Of a DNA stretch of 64,000 nt, positions 59,380 to 64,000 are shown one piece after another. The stretch's first letter is position 1, and each line of letters opens with the position of its first letter. This DNA is from Trichosphaerium sp. ATCC 40318 (taxonomy: Eukaryota > Discosea > Flabellinia > Trichosidae). The stretch covers positions 1 through 64,000 of the forward strand of contig JALMLS010000448.1 in NCBI GenBank assembly GCA_038496445.1, read 5' to 3'. The notes under the pieces were generated by a model. It had not been told where the DNA came from and did not search any database. It was given only the letters and a program-made list of their open reading frames with translations. The translations under genes were made by a program, and so were the position numbers.

Positions 59380-60791
59380 TAATACGTATCCGCCTAACCA
59401 GAAGATGAAGAAAGTTGTTACGGTTTTTTTGTGGCGACATAGAGTCCAGTTTGTAAAAAAGTCTCAAAGTGTATGTGATCCCGTGTTTTCAACGTATTCC
59501 TCACGAGAAGACAAATAAATACTTGTATTATCAGAATTTTTGTTTAAAATGTCAGAAAATGCAACAACGTTTCTGCTTAGAGCAGCTGTATTAGTCCTCA
59601 AGGGCGATGAATACGCAGTGCGCCAAAAAAAAAACAATTTAATTCTTTTTTGTGTGTTGTTTTGATATTGAAAAGCAAAGATTTTACCCACGTGATAGAG
59701 CCAAATAAAGTGTTTGTTTTACCGCAAGTAGTGAACTTGAGAAAACTCGTACTTTTACGCCGTAAAAATTTATAGCGAACCCGAGCCTTGTGAAAAGCCA
59801 TGAGGTCGATATCTATACACCATGTTTGGTAGATTCTCCGCCATCGCTAAAACAGTTTCTGCTAAAAAATGAGATTCGTTTCAACTATCTTTCCGCTGGA
59901 GATTCTGCGTTATGTTCTCAGTTTTTGAACTTGAAGTGTCGTGTACGAGTTCGTGTAGTATTTAGAAACCATTTAACGGCCATTAGCGTATTGTACTTCC
60001 ACAATAGTTAGATTGTGACATGAAGCAACATAAACCGAGAAAATGTTGGATGCGCTTTACAAGTAGCAGAACGCTAAGAATGTCAACAAAGCAGCGGTGT
60101 GAACCCGAAACCCGATGCTAAAAGATTGTCGTGCCGCTACGCGAAACCACGTTCACACACTACTTACAAAGGCAGAGATGACGGTTTTTACATAACGTAT
60201 AGACTCGACTGCCAAAGATGGGTTGTTCTCTGCACGTGATTCAAAACGTGATTTGTTACGTAAGCACGATGCAAATGAGTTTCTATCGCTTGTCTTAATT
60301 CGCTTTAACCCGGTTTATATTTATAGCGTACATGCACATTCTTGTGAGTGGCAAAAGGAATATCAAACCAATCCTTTATCAACAGCATTTATCTTGGTTA
60401 TTTACCACTAGCTACTACATTTGTTATTACAGCGATTTGACCAAAGTTAAGTCAGCCAACAAGTTAATAAATACTGTCCTAGCGTCCTCTACTCTTCAAC
60501 TCTTTATGTATCCTATGCTTGAAGATAGGAACGAAATTTGATAGCTTCTGATTGAGTTTGTGTGACGTACTAGTGCGTTTTTGCATGGTGCAGTTTTTCT
60601 TCTTCTGTAAGTGTTGTTCGTTGGCCTTTTTTGCAAAATAAAGCGCGATGGGAAAACCGTTCTGACCAGCGTTTGGCTTTATAGTCTGTGCACCGTTTCG
60701 CGCTAGCACGCTAGTCAATAGACGTTGTGTGAATTTGTACTTTTTTTTTATTAATTACAAACGAAAACAGCATCACTTCCTCGGCTCCTCG
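59380..60791. other. Gap with scattered coding-like fragments
   Basis: 1.4 kb without a gene I can assemble. Open pieces with ordinary protein composition occur: from ATG 59549 (MSENATTFLLRAAVLVLKGD), 59790-60011 and 60223-60411. A faint likeness to uroporphyrinogen-III synthase (LLR...DEY, and GLFSARDSKRDLL in place of LFPCGxxxRxxL) is too weak to call. A decayed gene or a small gene with missed introns is possible. Confidence 0.3.
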
Positions 60792-63700
60792 ATGATGTTG
60801 AAACTCTTGGCTTTGTGCCTTGTCGTAGTGCTAGTGTCTTGTTACGAACAGGCCTACTGGGATAGAGTTAACGACTATGACGTCGCATACAAAAGTGCGT
60901 TTTGGGTTTCTTCCAAAAACTAGTTGGCGAAACTTTCCAAAACCAACCGTCATACTCTCTTACTGCGAGCCTTGGTTTAGTTTATTTTGAGCATATAAAT
61001 TCTCCGTTGTAGAACTATTGTGTTTGAGCTAACATTTTTGTTTTTAGTGGATCTATCACCAGCACGCTTCTCAAAGCGTAGTGGTGGACTTGAAAGACGT
61101 TTCGTTATCCATAAAGCGAACAATGAAAAAACAGTCTTCAGAGTTGCCTCTTATTCTGTATTCGGTCCTGACGCAGAGGTAAGCGCCTAGAAAATTTCAC
61201 AATACTTCTCTACACATTACGTAATGAATCACAAAACGACTCTTTACTACAAACCAAACAAACCGTGAAATCGACTGAAAATAATTTTTTTTAGATTCAA
61301 GTTCAGAAGGACGGAGAGACAACAACCCATGCACCTCCTAGAAACGCGTACAAGGGTATTGGTAATAATCACCAGGATCTCCGTTTTATCGCTCACGAGG
61401 ATGGTACCTTTTCGGGTGCTTTTGTAATTAACGGCGATAGAGTCGTGTTTGATCTCGCTTCGAAGTACGTCCTTATTTGTATTTTTTCGAGCGTGTTTTT
61501 TTTTGCGCACGTGCGTGCAAATAATAACACCGCGATTTTAGCCACGAAAGTTTTATGAGCAAGAGACATATGGAAAAGCTTGGAGAAGGAAAATACGTAC
61601 TCATCAGGTGCGTAAAGCGAAACAAAAAAAAAAACAGAACCAGGGAAATCCAGGGCTGAACTGAAAAAAAAATGGAGTGATTAACATTTTGGGCGATATC
61701 CATAGTTTCTTTTAACCGGTTGGTTGTACTTTGGTCTCACATTGTCTTCGGGGGTGCTGGGTTTTTTTGGGCTGTTTTTCTATCCAAAAAAATATTAATT
61801 CTCGTTTTTTAGAGAAAGTATGATGAACCCTGACCCAAATGAGTATACATGCGGTACTGGTGAACATAAGCACAGCGCTGTATCAAAGAGGTAACGAAAA
61901 ACATCAGGCAACTCATTCACTAATTTTTTTCTGCGTAGGATGACAGAAAATCAAGCTACACCTCCTCCTTTGTCTACTTCTGTCCCATCTCCTTGTCCAC
62001 AATCTAACAAGCAATTGATGCAAGTAAGTTGTTCTCTCGTTAATTTATGTGAACTTAAATACATTAGGCTGTTATCACAGATGCTGGATTTGTTGCAGTG
62101 CTTGGTGGAAGACAACAAGCAACTGACTACATCGAGCAAGGTAACTACTTTTTTTTCTTTTTTCTTATTTTTTAGCGGCCCGACGTCCCTAACGAATTGT
62201 TTTAAGTGTGGATGGACGTCAACGTATACTATGAAAGAGAATTTGTACGTGTTATCTGCCTTCCTTCCGCAGAAGTTACAATTCTAGTTCTGCAATTCAC
62301 AATATCAATTTTTTTTTTGTGTTTTTTTTTTTGTGTCTCCTACTAATATCCCGTTTAGAATGTTCACCTTACAATTGAATCCCTTCTAATTAATGAATCG
62401 CCTGGCGGTCAAAATTGGAATACACTTGGAAACAATTGTCCTGATATCAACACAAAACTTGATCAAATCTCAGACTGGAAACGTGACAACAAACCTGATG
62501 CCGGTCTTCTTCATCTCATGACTAACTGTTATCCATCTCCTGGTACTATTGGACTCGCTTGGGTTGGTACAATATGTAGAAACGTACGTAAACAAACCAA
62601 AAACTACAACCACGAACACTAACTTGTTCCGTTTTTTTCCCCCCTTTTTTTCTAAATCGTCGTTCTAGAACATCGGTTCAGGTGTTTCAAATCATTTGGG
62701 CAGCAGACACTCCGCTCATCGTGTTGTTGGTCACGAAACTGGTCACAACTTTAAATGCGACCACGATGACTCAAACGGAGGTAAGGAATTAACCACCCAT
62801 AAAACCAAAACTGATGACTTCTTTTTCTAGGTATTATGTTCCCAAGTGTAAACGGCAGATCGTACGTTATTTTTTTGCATCTCTTTTAGCCTGCAGGCTG
62901 TTCCTATTATTTTGATATTAAAGCTAACCTTTGTCTTTTAGTTCGACAGATTACGATCGTTTCTCCCAATTCAGTATTGGTCAAGCATGTGGTCACCTTG
63001 GTTCTATTAATTGTCTTCTTGATTACGACTCAGGATGTACTGTTTCTTGCGGAACAAAGAACTGTGGTCCTAGTAACTGCGTTGGAAGAGTATGTGGATT
63101 CTGTACCGGACTTAATGAATGTAAGAACGGTCAATGTGTTCCTTGTGATCAACAATGTGGAACCAAACAATGTGGTCCTGACGCTTGTGGTAACGCTGAA
63201 GGCTGTGGAAGTTGTGCTTCAGGAAGTCAATGTAGAAATGATAGATGTGAGGTTGTACCTCCATTCCCTCAAGATGTTCTTCAAGTCGTAAATGATGAAA
63301 GGTACTACAAACCTATCCACTTGTTGATTTTTTTTTGAAAAGTTACACTCTCTGTTCACTATGGTTTTCGCTTCTCGAACATCGACTTATTTCCTATTTT
63401 CTAGAGCTTTGTACGGTGTTGACCCTGTTGAATGGGATTCAGCTTTATTGAATGAAGTTAATTCTTACTTGGCTACTTGCAACAATAACTTGAAGAGTCC
63501 TTCAATCGGTGGTGATATAAATAGACGAGGCAACGCTCAACACAACATTGCTGATGTACTCCGTGATATTGCTAAGCAGAAATCTTTCTGGACTTGTGAA
63601 ACTGATGTAATTGACCAATCCGAAGGTAATGCCAACTACTGGGTATGGCAATACAAGTACGTACAATTGACAAAAAAAAAGCTTCGGCAAGACACTTTTT

Positions 63701-64000
63701 TTCTAACCTTTTGTTGCCAGAATCATGGTGTCTGACAGACAAACCAAGATGGCTTGTGCTCAACGTAACTGTGGTGGAAACCATATTATGTATTGTGCTT
63801 TCTCAAGATTCCAAGGTTACAACAGCAGACCATTCCCTGAAGCCCAATGTAGTAAGTACTGAAAAAAAATCCCGAACCGCAAAACTTGCCTGTCATTGAT
63901 CGCCTTGCTAAACCTTGAATAGACTTCGAGTGCACAAATACTCGTAATCCAAACATATGTCAAGAACAACAAAAGAACTGCGGTACAGCTTTCGATGGAT
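60792..64000 (+). CDS. Secreted M12B-type metallopeptidase with CAP-like domain (runs off the window)
   Basis: Starts with a signal peptide (MMLKLLALCLVVVLVSC) and an intron after AYK. The pro-region (SGGLERRFVIHKANNEKTVF, GDRVVFDLASNHESFMS) resembles ADAM-type prodomains. The catalytic part has AVITDAGFVAVLGGRQQATD, LGNNCPDINTKLDQISDWKR, AWVGTICRN, then VVGHETGHNFKCDHDDSNG: HExxHxxxxxHD, all zinc ligands and catalytic Glu present, with GIMFPSVNG after it as the Met-turn. Next is a Cys-rich segment with CGTKNCGPSNC and CGTKQCGPDACG repeats. Then VEWDSALLNEVNSYLATCNN, KSFWTCETDV and MACAQRNCGGNHIMYCAFSR, then RPF, a CAP (SCP/PR-1) pattern. The end is beyond 64000. Substrate unknown. Confidence 0.85.

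Overview
This window is nuclear DNA of a unicellular or early-branching eukaryote: AT-rich, gene-dense and full of short spliceosomal introns (mostly 40-100 nt, many starting GTAC). The gene set is eukaryotic: a SIZ/PIAS SUMO ligase, PPR protein, BORC subunit, TRMT44, ILVBL-type lyase, Ras, F-box proteins, a Frizzled-like receptor and a CAP/metalloprotease. A chytrid-like fungus or other amorphean protist would fit, but the sequence alone does not settle the taxon. No rRNA, tRNA, CRISPR or bacterial operon was seen.

Layout. 1-8400: a large imperfect inverted duplication. The right arm (5999-8398) carries an intact gene for a secreted protein and most of an intact SUMO ligase gene. The left arm (1-2418) carries decayed copies of both. 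The 3.6 kb spacer holds gene debris (a UIM tail, a broken ArfGAP) and an F-box/MORN_2 gene. 9.2-20.3 kb: SUMO ligase start, a sodium/solute symporter, a mitochondrial PPR protein, a repeat protein ending in a nuclease-like domain, and an F-box/LRR gene. 20.4-36.5 kb: a dense run of plus-strand housekeeping genes (tRNase Z, YqcI/YcgG, argininosuccinate lyase, F-box/LRR, small mitochondrial protein, BORCS6, lipoyl synthase, dual-specificity phosphatase, TRMT44, saccharopine dehydrogenase). 36.7-50.8 kb: Ras, Frizzled-like receptor, SLC17-type transporter, ornithine cyclodeaminase/mu-crystallin, second F-box/MORN_2 gene, ILVBL/HACL2-like enzyme. 51-52.1 kb: an unidentified decayed gene. 52.7-59.4 kb: a very large receptor with a cysteine-rich ectodomain and a TOM1/THH1-like multi-pass end. 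60.8-64 kb: a secreted M12B metallopeptidase with a CAP-like domain, running off the window.

Functional themes. Several proteins have mitochondrial-type N-termini (PPR, tRNase Z, lipoyl synthase, saccharopine dehydrogenase, the 114-aa protein). Ubiquitin/SUMO functions recur (SIZ/PIAS, four F-box genes, a UIM fragment). Surface and secreted functions cluster at the right end. Most exon joins were checked by hand for frame and family fit; the few joins that fail by one base are reported. Counts and identities are by eye.
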